64,000 bases of DNA from JAPSGB01 sp963775185 (GTDB taxonomy: Bacteria > Myxococcota_A > Polyangia > Polyangiales > Polyangiaceae). Both the position numbers and the translations under genes were made by a program. The notes under the pieces were generated by a model. The model was not told the DNA's origin. It ran no database searches and saw only the letters and a program-made list of their open reading frames with translations. Positions 25,573 through 35,124 of the stretch are shown here, piece after piece (position 1 is the first letter of the stretch; each line of letters begins with the position of its first letter). The DNA lies in the NCBI GenBank assembly GCA_963775185.1, contig CAVZIE010000033.1, forward strand, positions 248,001 through 312,000, in the 5' to 3' direction.

Positions 25573-25926
25573 ATGCGCCGAGTCGACAAGCCGTGGGGGC
25601 ACGAGCTGATCTGGGCCCAGACCGACCGCTACGTGGCCAAGGTGCTCTTCATCAAGAAGGGCCACAAGCTGAGCCGTCAGTACCACAAGGTCAAGGACGA
25701 GACGCTGTTCGTGGAAGCCGGCGAAATGGACCTCGAGGTGGGGGCCGACGACGAGCGGCGGATGCTGCGCATGCGCCCGGGCGATACGTTCCACGTCGTG
25801 CCCGGGACAATCCACCGGATGATCGCCGCCGAGGACGTGCGGGTCTTCGAGGCGTCGACGCCCGAGCTCGACGACGTGGTGCGGCTCGAAGACGACTACG
25901 GCCGCCAGGGCACCAGCAAGGCGTGA
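25573..25926 (+). CDS. Cupin-domain protein, mannose-6-phosphate isomerase-like
   Basis: 117 residues from the ATG at 25573; an in-frame start further up lies in the repeat region and is unlikely. A single cupin barrel, beginning RRVDKPWGHELIW as in the C-terminal domain of type II mannose-6-phosphate isomerase/GDP-mannose pyrophosphorylase. Metal-binding positions are QYHKVKDETLFVEAGE and PGTIHRM. Stand-alone proteins of this type bind a metal ion and may isomerise or simply bind sugar phosphates. No sugar-nucleotide genes are adjacent, so the substrate is open. Confidence 0.85.
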   Translation: MRRVDKPWGHELIWAQTDRYVAKVLFIKKGHKLSRQYHKVKDETLFVEAGEMDLEVGADDERRMLRMRPGDTFHVVPGTIHRMIAAEDVRVFEASTPELDDVVRLEDDYGRQGTSKA

Positions 25927-25953
25927 TCCGGGAGTCCGTCGGCGCTTCGGCGG

Positions 25954-26706
25954 CTACTTCGCCTTCGGCGCGGCCGCGTCCGCCGACGCGGGTTCGGCGG
26001 CACCGCCGTCGGCCGCCTTCTCGCGCTCGGCCTTCTCCTCGTCCGCGGCCTCTTTCTTCTCCTGCTCGTGCATCGCGATGAGATCGCAATCCCAGCGGTC
26101 GACGTGGCCGTCGTGGTCGAGGTCGATGCCCATGCGCTCGAGCCCGTCGTCGCCGTAGATTTCCCAGACGTCGGGCTTGCCGTCGAAGTTGGTGTCGCGC
26201 TGGACCCGGCTCAGCTTGCCGTGCACCATGAAACGGATCTCGTCCGGGCGCCCGTCGTGGTTCGTGTCAATCTCGACCTTCGAGATGTGCCCGTTCGAGA
26301 ACGTCGTCCAAGTGTCAATCTTGCCGTCGAAGTCCGCGTCGGCGAGCTCGTGCGCCGGTTCGCCCTTCGCGTCGTAGGTGCGCACGACGTCCTTCTGACC
26401 GTCGAGGTTGGTGTCGACCTCGCGGCAGGCGATGACGCGGCGGCGGTCCTCGCCCGTGCCAATGATGGCATAGACGCGCCGGATGTTCGGCGTGATGGCG
26501 CCCGGGCCGGTGGTCTCCTGCACCTCGCGGTCCGCACGCCCCTTGTAGTCGCAGTGCGAGCTGTCGTTCGCGTTCGCCGACGCGACGATGCTGCCGGTGC
26601 GGGTCGGGGCCTTCGGACCGGGGTTCGAGTCTCCGCCACAGGCGTAGGTGGCGACGCTGGCCGCTGCCAGGAGCACGCCGAACACGACCCAATCACGCGA
26701 GCGCAT
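25954..26706 (-). CDS. Lipoprotein with five DxNxDGxxD calcium-type repeats (copy 2)
   Basis: 250 residues from the ATG at 26706. Lipobox at TYACGG (Cys about 23). The core carries five loops of the form D-x-[ND]-x-D-G-x-x-D (DTNLDGQKD, DADFDGKID, DTNHDGRPD, DTNFDGKPD, DLDHDGHVD), spaced about 22-25 residues, each followed by a short aromatic strand. Such loops resemble dockerin or thrombospondin type 3 calcium sites. The tail is a Glu/Lys/Ala-rich helix. The upstream paralogue ends at the same base where this gene starts (TGATG), so they form a two-gene operon. Likely an outer-surface lipoprotein; function unknown. Confidence 0.8.
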   Translation of the reverse strand: MRSRDWVVFGVLLAAASVATYACGGDSNPGPKAPTRTGSIVASANANDSSHCDYKGRADREVQETTGPGAITPNIRRVYAIIGTGEDRRRVIACREVDTNLDGQKDVVRTYDAKGEPAHELADADFDGKIDTWTTFSNGHISKVEIDTNHDGRPDEIRFMVHGKLSRVQRDTNFDGKPDVWEIYGDDGLERMGIDLDHDGHVDRWDCDLIAMHEQEKKEAADEEKAEREKAADGGAAEPASADAAAPKAK

Positions 26707-27485
26707 CACTTGTCGCCTTTCTTGTCGTCCGCGGCGGGAGCCGCGGCGCCCGAATCGGACGGCTTGTTCGACACCTCCGTGGGCAGCGAGCCGGGCCGCG
26801 AGAAGTCCGGACTGGTCGGCTCCTTCGGTCCGTTGCGCTCGGGCGGCACGTAGCCGGTGTCCTTGCACACGTCGACGGTGCCGGCGGGATCGGGATGCCC
26901 GTCGCCATCGATGTCCGAGTGGATCATCGGGCAGCCCGGCTTGTTGCTCGGTGGGTACTCCCACCACTGGTCGATCACGCCGTCGCCGTCCGCGTCGCGC
27001 TCGGCGCGCGCGAGCTTGCCGCCCTGGTAGTACTGCCAGGTGTCGAGCCGGCCCGCGAGCGTGGTGGCACGGTCCTTCTCCGCGAGCACCCCGCCCTTGT
27101 ACGTCGAAATCTCGTCGATGCGGCCGTCGCGGTCGTAGTCGGACTCGCGCCTGCGGATCTGGCCGGCCGCGTCGCGATACGACCACGTGTCAATCTGGCC
27201 ATCGAAGTTGAGATCGACGGCGCGGCACACTTCCTTGCCGCCGCTCTTGACGATGTAGATGTCCGGCCTGCCGTCGCCGTTCGCGTCAATCTTCTCGGTG
27301 GAGGGAGACTTGATGTCGCACTCCTCGTGGGTGACGCGCGTATCGCGCTTCGTCACCTGTCCCTGGGCGGATTTGGCGTCCGTGCTCACGGATGCACTAC
27401 ACCCCGACTGGAACGACAGCCCAACAAGTCCAAGGACGAGTCCAGCGAGCAGGTCTGGGCACCTGCGGAGGGTGGGTTTCTTCAT
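26706..27485 (-). CDS. Lipoprotein with DxNxDGxxD calcium-type repeats (copy 1)
   Basis: 259 residues from the ATG at 27485 (frame open upstream, but the signal peptide begins here: MKKPTLRRCPDLLAGLVLGL, lipobox FQSGC). Five clear loops DANGDGRPD, DLNFDGQID, DYDRDGRID, DADGDGVID and DIDGDGHPD lie in about 160 residues, with one degenerate repeat (TTLAGRLD) between the third and fourth. A Pro/Ser/Ala-rich tail follows. Paralogous to the downstream gene, with which it shares one base (TGATG). The repeats could bind calcium; a role in adhesion or sensing is only a guess. Confidence 0.8.
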   Translation of the reverse strand: MKKPTLRRCPDLLAGLVLGLVGLSFQSGCSASVSTDAKSAQGQVTKRDTRVTHEECDIKSPSTEKIDANGDGRPDIYIVKSGGKEVCRAVDLNFDGQIDTWSYRDAAGQIRRRESDYDRDGRIDEISTYKGGVLAEKDRATTLAGRLDTWQYYQGGKLARAERDADGDGVIDQWWEYPPSNKPGCPMIHSDIDGDGHPDPAGTVDVCKDTGYVPPERNGPKEPTSPDFSRPGSLPTEVSNKPSDSGAAAPAADDKKGDK

Positions 27486-27794
27486 TGTGTCCCTCTCAGC
27501 ACCGCGAAGTAAGCCATCAGGGGTCCCGTCGGTCGAGGCCCCTCCGCTCGGCCGCGCGCTCCGCGCGGCAGCGCCCATCCTAGGCGGGCCGCCGGGGCCT
27601 TGACAAGGCCATGGGCGGTCCGGTCCAGCGCGCCGATTCCGGCCGCTGCCGGCGCCGGATCCCGAACCGCTGGCCGGAGCTATCAGCCCGAATTTACTCA
27701 TGAAAAATATCTCGCTTCAGCTCGTCCGCGATTGACACCACACGTATGGGAATCTATTGTAACGGCTGGCAGGTCAGCTCCGGACGAGAATGCG
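27486..27794. other. Intergenic region between repeat lipoproteins and RHH gene
   Basis: 309 bp between divergent genes. It holds a small perfect inverted repeat GGCCTTG-A-CAAGGCC at about 27597-27611, a GC-rich part with loose similarity to the dispersed repeat (GGCGGTCCGGTCC at 27615), an unusually AT-rich stretch (27690-27760) and a near-consensus promoter for the plus strand, listed separately. Confidence 0.6.
27732..27760 (+). promoter_or_regulatory. Near-consensus sigma-70-type promoter for the RHH gene
   Basis: TTGACA (27732-27737) is a perfect -35 box, followed by a 17-bp spacer and TATTGT (27755-27760, four of six matches to TATAAT). The predicted transcript starts near 27767, leaving about 28 nt before the ATG at 27795. 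The local AT-richness stands out from the surrounding GC-rich DNA. Confidence 0.65.
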
Positions 27795-27998
27795 ATGTCA
27801 CGAAAGAAGATCTCGACCACGGTCTACATCACGCCGGAGCAGAACGAGCGGCTTCATCTGCTGCACAACCGCACGAAGGTGCCGGTTGCCGTGTACATCC
27901 GCGAGGGCATCGACCTGGTGTTGAAACGCTACGAGCACGCTTTGCCAGGACAGATGAGCCTGACCGACGCTCAGCAGCGAAGCAACAAGAAGGCGTAG
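27795..27998 (+). CDS. Ribbon-helix-helix (CopG/Arc-type) DNA-binding protein
   Basis: 67 residues from the ATG at 27795, with GGACGAG 7-8 nt upstream. The start KKISTTVYITPEQNERLHLL gives the beta-strand and first helix, and VAVYIREGIDLVLKRY the second helix of a ribbon-helix-helix fold; the short polar tail is disordered. RHH dimers insert the strand into the DNA major groove. No toxin gene is adjacent, so it is more likely a stand-alone regulator than an antitoxin. lepA follows about 108 bp downstream on the same strand. Confidence 0.8.
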   Translation: MSRKKISTTVYITPEQNERLHLLHNRTKVPVAVYIREGIDLVLKRYEHALPGQMSLTDAQQRSNKKA

Positions 27999-28106
27999 CC
28001 GGCGCGCGATCGCTGGTCGCTGCTCGCCCCGCGCGCTAGAGAGGGCGCCCCGGCTCGGTTGGCGGCGTCCTGTCGGCTGCCGGCGCTCCGTCCCGTTCTC
28101 GCGTCC

Positions 28107-29909
<1,803 letters not shown>

Positions 29910-29955
29910 GGTCGAATCCGCTTGCAGCCGGCACCGAAGCCGGTATGCCGATGCC

Positions 29956-31311
29956 ATGCGTACAGAGCAGCTGGCCAAGCTGAACGCGGCCGCCCCCGAA
30001 TGGGGAGCGATCGAGCACGTTGCGACCGTCCCGTTCGGCGCAGCGCTGCGGATCGAACACTTTCGTCTGGCGAACGGCCTCTCGATCCTGTTGTGCGAGG
30101 ATCACTCGGCGCCGGTGGTCGCGTACCACACGTGGTACCGCGTCGGGTCGCGCCACGAACACGAGGGCAAGACCGGGCTCGCACATCTGTTCGAGCACCT
30201 CATGTTCAGGGAAACGGAGCGGCTTCCGGAGGGCGAGTTCGACCGCAAGCTGGAGGAGGCCGGCGCCGAGAGCAACGCGGCAACGTGGCTCGACTGGACG
30301 CACTACAACATCGCCATCCCCAAGCAGCAGCTCGGTCTCGTGATCGAGCTCGAGGCCGAGCGCATGTCGCACCTGGTGCTGAAGCAGCCACAGGTCAGCG
30401 CCGAGAAGGACGTCGTGGCGAACGAGCGCCGCTACCGGGTGGACGACGACGTGGAGAGCGCGGCGAGCGAGCGGCTGTGGGCCACGGCGTTCCAGCACCA
30501 CGCCTACCGCTGGCCGACGATCGGGTGGATGCAAGACATCGAAGGCTTCACCACCGAGGACTGCGAGGCGTTCTACCGGACGTACTACGCCCCCAACAAC
30601 GCGACGGTCGTCGTGGTCGGGGACGTGACGGCGGCGACGCTGCTCGGACGTATCTCGCAGGCCTACGGCCGCCTCGAGGCGTCGAGCCTGCCGATCGAAG
30701 ACGCCGTGCCGGAGCCGCCGCAGACAGGGGAGCGTCGGATCGAGATCGAGAAGCCGACGACAACCGAGAAGCTCTTGATCGGCTACCACAGCCCGGCGAT
30801 GGGCGATTTCGACTACCCGGCGATGTCGCTGCTCGGCGAGATCTTGCTCGGCGGACGCGCCAGCCGCCTCCACCAGCGCTTGATCCAGCAGCTGGAGATC
30901 GCCAGTGATGCGCGGATCTTCGTCGGTCCGTTCCGGGATCCGGGACTGACGGAGCTGTTCGTCTCTGCCCGCGAGGGCCACACCGCCGAAGAGCTGCTCA
31001 CTGTCGTCGACGAGGAGCTGTCAAGGGTGCGCGACGAACCGATCGCGGACGAGGAGATCCAGCGCGCGCAGGCGCGCATGGAACTCGGGCTGCTCTCCAG
31101 CCTGGAGACGGCGGACGGCAAGGCATCGACGATTGGCTTCTACGACACGGTGATCGGACGCCCCGGCGCAGCCTTCGAGCGTCTGGACGCGATGCGGAGT
31201 GTGGACGCGAGCGACCTCAGACGCGCGGCGCGGCGATACCTGGTACCGGAACAACGCAGCGTGGTCGTGGTGCGCGCACAGATCGCACGCAACGAGGAGG
31301 CGGCCCAGTGA
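29956..31311 (+). CDS. M16 family zinc metallopeptidase, catalytic subunit
   Basis: 451 residues. The inverted zinc motif HLFEH is present at about residue 78-82, within GLAHLFEHLMF, and the downstream acidic ligand lies in the EKDVVANE region about 75 residues later. The protein has the two-lobe M16 layout (processing-peptidase/pitrilysin-like, about 450 residues per subunit). No signal peptide is obvious, so it is probably cytoplasmic, though many delta-lineage homologues are periplasmic. Its partner gene starts across the stop (GTGA), giving the usual active/inactive pair. Confidence 0.93.
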   Translation: MRTEQLAKLNAAAPEWGAIEHVATVPFGAALRIEHFRLANGLSILLCEDHSAPVVAYHTWYRVGSRHEHEGKTGLAHLFEHLMFRETERLPEGEFDRKLEEAGAESNAATWLDWTHYNIAIPKQQLGLVIELEAERMSHLVLKQPQVSAEKDVVANERRYRVDDDVESAASERLWATAFQHHAYRWPTIGWMQDIEGFTTEDCEAFYRTYYAPNNATVVVVGDVTAATLLGRISQAYGRLEASSLPIEDAVPEPPQTGERRIEIEKPTTTEKLLIGYHSPAMGDFDYPAMSLLGEILLGGRASRLHQRLIQQLEIASDARIFVGPFRDPGLTELFVSAREGHTAEELLTVVDEELSRVRDEPIADEEIQRAQARMELGLLSSLETADGKASTIGFYDTVIGRPGAAFERLDAMRSVDASDLRRAARRYLVPEQRSVVVVRAQIARNEEAAQ

Positions 31312-32621
31312 CGGCATCCGCACCCATCCAGCCCTCCGTCGAAGCACCGGTGCTGGTCGAAACCAGTCGTGCCCTGCCCCTGGTCGCGATCACCGTGGCG
31401 TCGCGCGCCGGCTCGCTGCTGGATCCGCCCGGCAAGGACGGCTTGACGCGATTGGTCGCGCGCCTGATGCGGCGCACCGCCGGCGGGCTCGCCCCGCAGC
31501 AGATCGACGTCCGCATCGACTCCCTGGGCGGGGCGCTCGGCATCGACTCCGCGACCAGCACGGTCTCCTTCCACGGCACCGTGATCGCGCGCTCTCTCGA
31601 TCCATTCGTGGATCTGTTCTCCGACGTCCTGTGCAAGCCGGGTCTGGCGGAGGCGGAGCTCGGACGGCTCAAGCGCGAGACCCAGAGCGACATCGTGGAA
31701 TCCCGCGACAACGACCGGACGCTCGCACGCCGTTGGTTCCGCCGTCGACTCTTCGACGGCCATCCATACGGCCGCTCGGCGACCGGGACAATCCCGTCGC
31801 TCGAGGCCGTCGACATCACCGACGTCCGCGACCACTACCGGCGGCTGTTTGGACACAATCAGCTCGTGTTCGCTTTCGCCGGAGACGTCGATCGCGAGCA
31901 GGCCGAGCGCATCGCGTCGCGTCTGTCGGCGTCGCTGGGGCGTACCGACGTGCCCGCGGACGCCGCACCGGAGCCGAACGGCCCGAAAGGTCGGCACTTG
32001 ATCTTCGTCGACAAGCCGGAGCGCACGCAGACGCAGATCCTGATCGGCGGCCTCGGCACGCATCCGCGCGATCCGGACCACATCGCACTCCACGTCGCGA
32101 ACACGATCTTCGGCGGCACCTTCACCGCACGCCTGACGCAGGAGGTCCGTGCCAAGCGCGGCTGGTCGTACGGCGCGTACTCGAGCTTGCCGTACGATCG
32201 CCACCGGCAGGCGTTCAGCATGTGGACGTTCCCGAAGGCGGAGGACGCCGCCCCGTGCATCAAGCTCGAGCTGGAGATGCTGCACAAGTGGCGCGAGCGC
32301 GGCGTGACGAAGAAGGAGCTCTCGTGGGCGAAGCGCTACCTGGTGCGCTCCCACGCGTTCGCCGTGGACACGGCCTCCAAGCGCGTGTCGCTCGCCCTGG
32401 ACGAGGAGATCTACAACCTGCCCGCCGGCTACCACTCGGAGTACACGGAGCACGTGAAGGCGGTGACGCTCGAGCAAGCGAACGAAGCCGTGCAAACGCG
32501 CATCTCCGAGCGGGACCTGCTGATCGCCGTGGTCGGCACCGAGAGACAGATCGGGCAAGCGGTGCGCGACGCCGTCGGAGAGCTCGACTACGCCGAGGTC
32601 GTGCCCTTCGACGCCGATTGA
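31308..32621 (+). CDS. M16 family peptidase-like protein, non-catalytic subunit
   Basis: 437 residues from a GTG overlapping the previous stop (GTGA). It has the same fold as its neighbour, but the zinc motif is replaced: where HxxEH should be, the sequence reads GLTRLVARLMRR. It keeps the C-terminal glycine-rich YGAYSSLPYDRHRQAF-type segment (about 285-300) that helps substrate binding in non-catalytic M16 subunits. The two proteins most likely form a heterodimeric protease. A copy of the dispersed palindromic repeat begins one base after the stop. Confidence 0.92.
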   Translation: MTASAPIQPSVEAPVLVETSRALPLVAITVASRAGSLLDPPGKDGLTRLVARLMRRTAGGLAPQQIDVRIDSLGGALGIDSATSTVSFHGTVIARSLDPFVDLFSDVLCKPGLAEAELGRLKRETQSDIVESRDNDRTLARRWFRRRLFDGHPYGRSATGTIPSLEAVDITDVRDHYRRLFGHNQLVFAFAGDVDREQAERIASRLSASLGRTDVPADAAPEPNGPKGRHLIFVDKPERTQTQILIGGLGTHPRDPDHIALHVANTIFGGTFTARLTQEVRAKRGWSYGAYSSLPYDRHRQAFSMWTFPKAEDAAPCIKLELEMLHKWRERGVTKKELSWAKRYLVRSHAFAVDTASKRVSLALDEEIYNLPAGYHSEYTEHVKAVTLEQANEAVQTRISERDLLIAVVGTERQIGQAVRDAVGELDYAEVVPFDAD

Positions 32622-32622
32622 A

Positions 32623-32651
32623 GGGGATGCCGGTCCGGCGCGGAAGCGGCG
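32623..32651. repeat. Palindromic repeat copy between M16 gene and barrel gene
   Basis: GGGGATGCCGGTCCGGCGCG starts one base after the M16 stop codon. Only one arm is complete. On the other strand it lies where the barrel protein gene should end, and the barrel frame reads through it. Confidence 0.8.
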
Positions 32652-33312
32652 TCAGATTCCAGCCGAACAGGCCAAACTGCAGGCCGATGGTCCGGTATTT
32701 CTGGTCGAGGTTGCCCGCGTTGTCCTTGTAGGAGCCGAAGAGGTCGATGTCGAAGGTTGGCCCGACTTCAAACCCGAAGTGTTCGGTGGGGATGAAGACG
32801 AACATGCCCTCGGCGGTAAGCCCGAGCCCGCTCTCGTCCTGGTTGAAGTTGGTGTAGCTGTAGCTGTGATACGTGAGCCCGCCGCGCAGCCAGAAGCCGA
32901 CCGCGTCGGAGAACATCCACACGTAGCCGACGCGCGGAGAAAGCAGGAACGCGTTGGCGGAGCGGCTCTGGTTGTTGCGACCGGGATCGTCGAAGGACAC
33001 GGACGCGAAGCCCAGCTCGCCGCCGAGGCTGAAGTGATCGAACAGGAAGTAGTCGAAGCCCAGGCGGGGAACGTCGTAAGGACCGGGCGCAGCCGGGCCG
33101 TTCCAGCCAAAGCCGAATCCCGTGTACGTCGTATCCTGGGTGAGCGTGCCGCCTGGAGCCCGCACCTCGTGGGAGACGTGGGTCGAGTGGACGGAGAACA
33201 GGCGGTCGGCACCGAAGACGGCGTCGCCCTTGCTGCTGAACTCCTGGGCCATGGCCGAGCCGCTGGCGAGCATCACGATCGTGCCGAGCATTGCCGAGAC
33301 GAGATTCCGCAT
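32652..33312 (-). CDS. Outer-membrane beta-barrel protein with damaged 3' end
   Basis: Start ATG at 33312, with AGGA about 8 nt upstream; a signal peptide ends in SGSAMAQ. The mature part has alternating aromatic and glycine strands typical of an 8-10-stranded barrel, ending in TIGLQFGLFGWN. At that point a stop codon (TGA at 32654) exists only one base out of frame. In the frame as it stands, translation continues through the palindromic repeat (TPLPRRTGIPF) and for about 120 more Arg-rich residues antisense to the M16 gene, stopping at 32260. Either a one-base insertion or the repeat has destroyed the normal end. I give the barrel part as the gene. Function beyond outer-membrane localisation is unknown. 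Confidence 0.7.
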
Positions 33313-33329
33313 TTCACTTTCCTCCGCTG

Positions 33330-35060
33330 TCACACGAGCCCGAGATGAGCGACGACCGCGTCGGCCAGTGCGAGCGCCTCGGCTCTCGCACTAGCCTCGC
33401 GACCGGAAACCGTTTCGTCCTTGCCGACGTCGACGCGCAGATCGACGTAGATCTTGAGCTTCGGCTCGGTCCCGCTGGGGCGCACGAGCACTCGGCTTCC
33501 TCCTTCGAGCATCAGCGCGACGAGGCTCGTGTCCGGAAGCCAGCGCGGTCGCGCCGCCCCCCCCGAGCGGTAGTCGATCGAGCCCTCGACCTTGTGGCTG
33601 GCGAGTTCGGTCGGAATGTCGCGCCCCAGCCGATCCATCGCCGCGACGATCTCCGCCTGACCTTCGGTTCCGGGGCGCACCACGCTCTTCTGCACGCTGA
33701 CCCACAAGCCGTGGCTGCGGTACAGCGCTTCCAGACGCTCGATCACGCTCTGTCCGTTCGCCCGGCAGTTCGCAGCCAGATCGGCGAACAACACCGCGGC
33801 GCTGATCCCGTCCTTGTCCCGGACGATGTGGCCGACCGAGTAGCCGAGCGCTTCTTCGTAGCCGAACACGTAGCGCACCCCGCCGGCGTGCTCGAGATCG
33901 AGGGCGGCGTTCCAGATCCACTTGAAACCCGTCAGCGTCTGGTCGAAGCGCGCGCCGTACGCTTCGGCGATGACGCCCAGCATCGGCGACGACACGATGC
34001 TGGAGATCACCAGCGGCTGGGGCAGGCGCGAGGCACGCGCGAGGACGAAATCAGCGAGCAGCAGCCCGACCTGGTTGCCGGTCAGCTGCTGCCAGCGCCG
34101 CGTCACCGTCGGGACGCACACCGCCAGGCGGTCCGCGTCCGGGTCGTTGGCGAGCACGAGATCCGCCTCTTCCTTGTCCGCCAGCGCCTTGGCAAGATCG
34201 AGCGCACCGGGCTCTTCCGGATTGGGGAAGCGCACGGTGGGGAAGTTTCCGTCCGGCTCGGCCTGCTCGGGCACGACGCGAACGCGCTGGTAGCCCGCGT
34301 GACGCAGCGCCTGCTCGGCGAAGCGCCAGCCGACGCCGTGCATGGGCGTGTAGACGATGGAAAAATCGCGATCCGCCGCGACGTCCGGGCGCGTCGCATC
34401 CAGCTCCATCAAGTAGCGGTCGAACAGCGCGTGCGGCACGAGCTCGCAGTGCTCGTGCTCGCCCTCGAGCGCGGACTCGACCCGCGGTACGTCCTTGGCG
34501 GGGCCGACCTCGGCGATGGCGGCGGCGATGCGTGCATCGGTCGGCGGGATGATCTGCGCGCCGTTGGCGGCGTACACCTTGTAGCCGTTGTACTCCGGCG
34601 GGTTGTGGCTGGCGGTGATCACGATCGCGGCGCATGCCGCGAGCTGCCGCGCGGCGTAGGCGACGATCGGCGTCGGCACCGGGGCGTCGAAGAAGCGCAC
34701 CGTGAGCCCTGCGGCGAGCAGCACGCCCACTGTGTCCGTGGCCAGCTGTCGGCTCGACAAGCGCCCGTCGAAACCGACGACCACCGGCAGGCTCCTCGCG
34801 TCGAGCTCGTGGGCGATCAGGTAGTCCGCGAGCCCACGCGTGGTCCGGATCACTACAGCGCGGTTCATGCGGTTCTGGCCCGCGCCGACCACGCCGCGCA
34901 GCCCGGCCGTCCCGAACTCGAGCGGCGCGTGCATCCGCTCGCCGAGCTCGGCGGTGTCGCCTGCCTCGACGAGCTTCGACAGCTCCTCGCGCGTCGTCGG
35001 GTCCGGATCGCCGGCGATCCAGGCGCGGGCCGCCTCCACGAATGTGTCGTCCTCGCTCAT
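33330..35060 (-). CDS. Phosphohexomutase (phosphoglucomutase/phosphomannomutase family)
   Basis: 576 residues. Landmarks in order: EFGTAGLRGVVGAG (about 48-61), the phosphoserine loop TASHNPPEYNGYKVY (about 145-159), the metal loop DPDADRLAV (about 306-314) and the sugar-binding loop GYEEALGYSVG (about 400-410). The length and the EFGTAGLRG start fit the PGM2-like group that interconverts hexose 1- and 6-phosphates (glucose, mannose or deoxyribose). It works in the cytoplasm in sugar-nucleotide supply. It ends 17 bp before the start of the barrel gene on the same strand. Confidence 0.94.
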   Translation of the reverse strand: MSEDDTFVEAARAWIAGDPDPTTREELSKLVEAGDTAELGERMHAPLEFGTAGLRGVVGAGQNRMNRAVVIRTTRGLADYLIAHELDARSLPVVVGFDGRLSSRQLATDTVGVLLAAGLTVRFFDAPVPTPIVAYAARQLAACAAIVITASHNPPEYNGYKVYAANGAQIIPPTDARIAAAIAEVGPAKDVPRVESALEGEHEHCELVPHALFDRYLMELDATRPDVAADRDFSIVYTPMHGVGWRFAEQALRHAGYQRVRVVPEQAEPDGNFPTVRFPNPEEPGALDLAKALADKEEADLVLANDPDADRLAVCVPTVTRRWQQLTGNQVGLLLADFVLARASRLPQPLVISSIVSSPMLGVIAEAYGARFDQTLTGFKWIWNAALDLEHAGGVRYVFGYEEALGYSVGHIVRDKDGISAAVLFADLAANCRANGQSVIERLEALYRSHGLWVSVQKSVVRPGTEGQAEIVAAMDRLGRDIPTELASHKVEGSIDYRSGGAARPRWLPDTSLVALMLEGGSRVLVRPSGTEPKLKIYVDLRVDVGKDETVSGREASARAEALALADAVVAHLGLV

Positions 35061-35124
35061 CTCCCGATCAGCATACGCGACCCCGGGCGGGGCGCGCGAC
35101 GGGGTAACAGGCCGGGCGTCCGGT

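Noticed and set aside
27597..27611. TTGACA inside GGCCTTGACAAGGCC as a second promoter
   Set aside because: It is the centre of a small palindrome and no -10 box lies 16-18 bp downstream.
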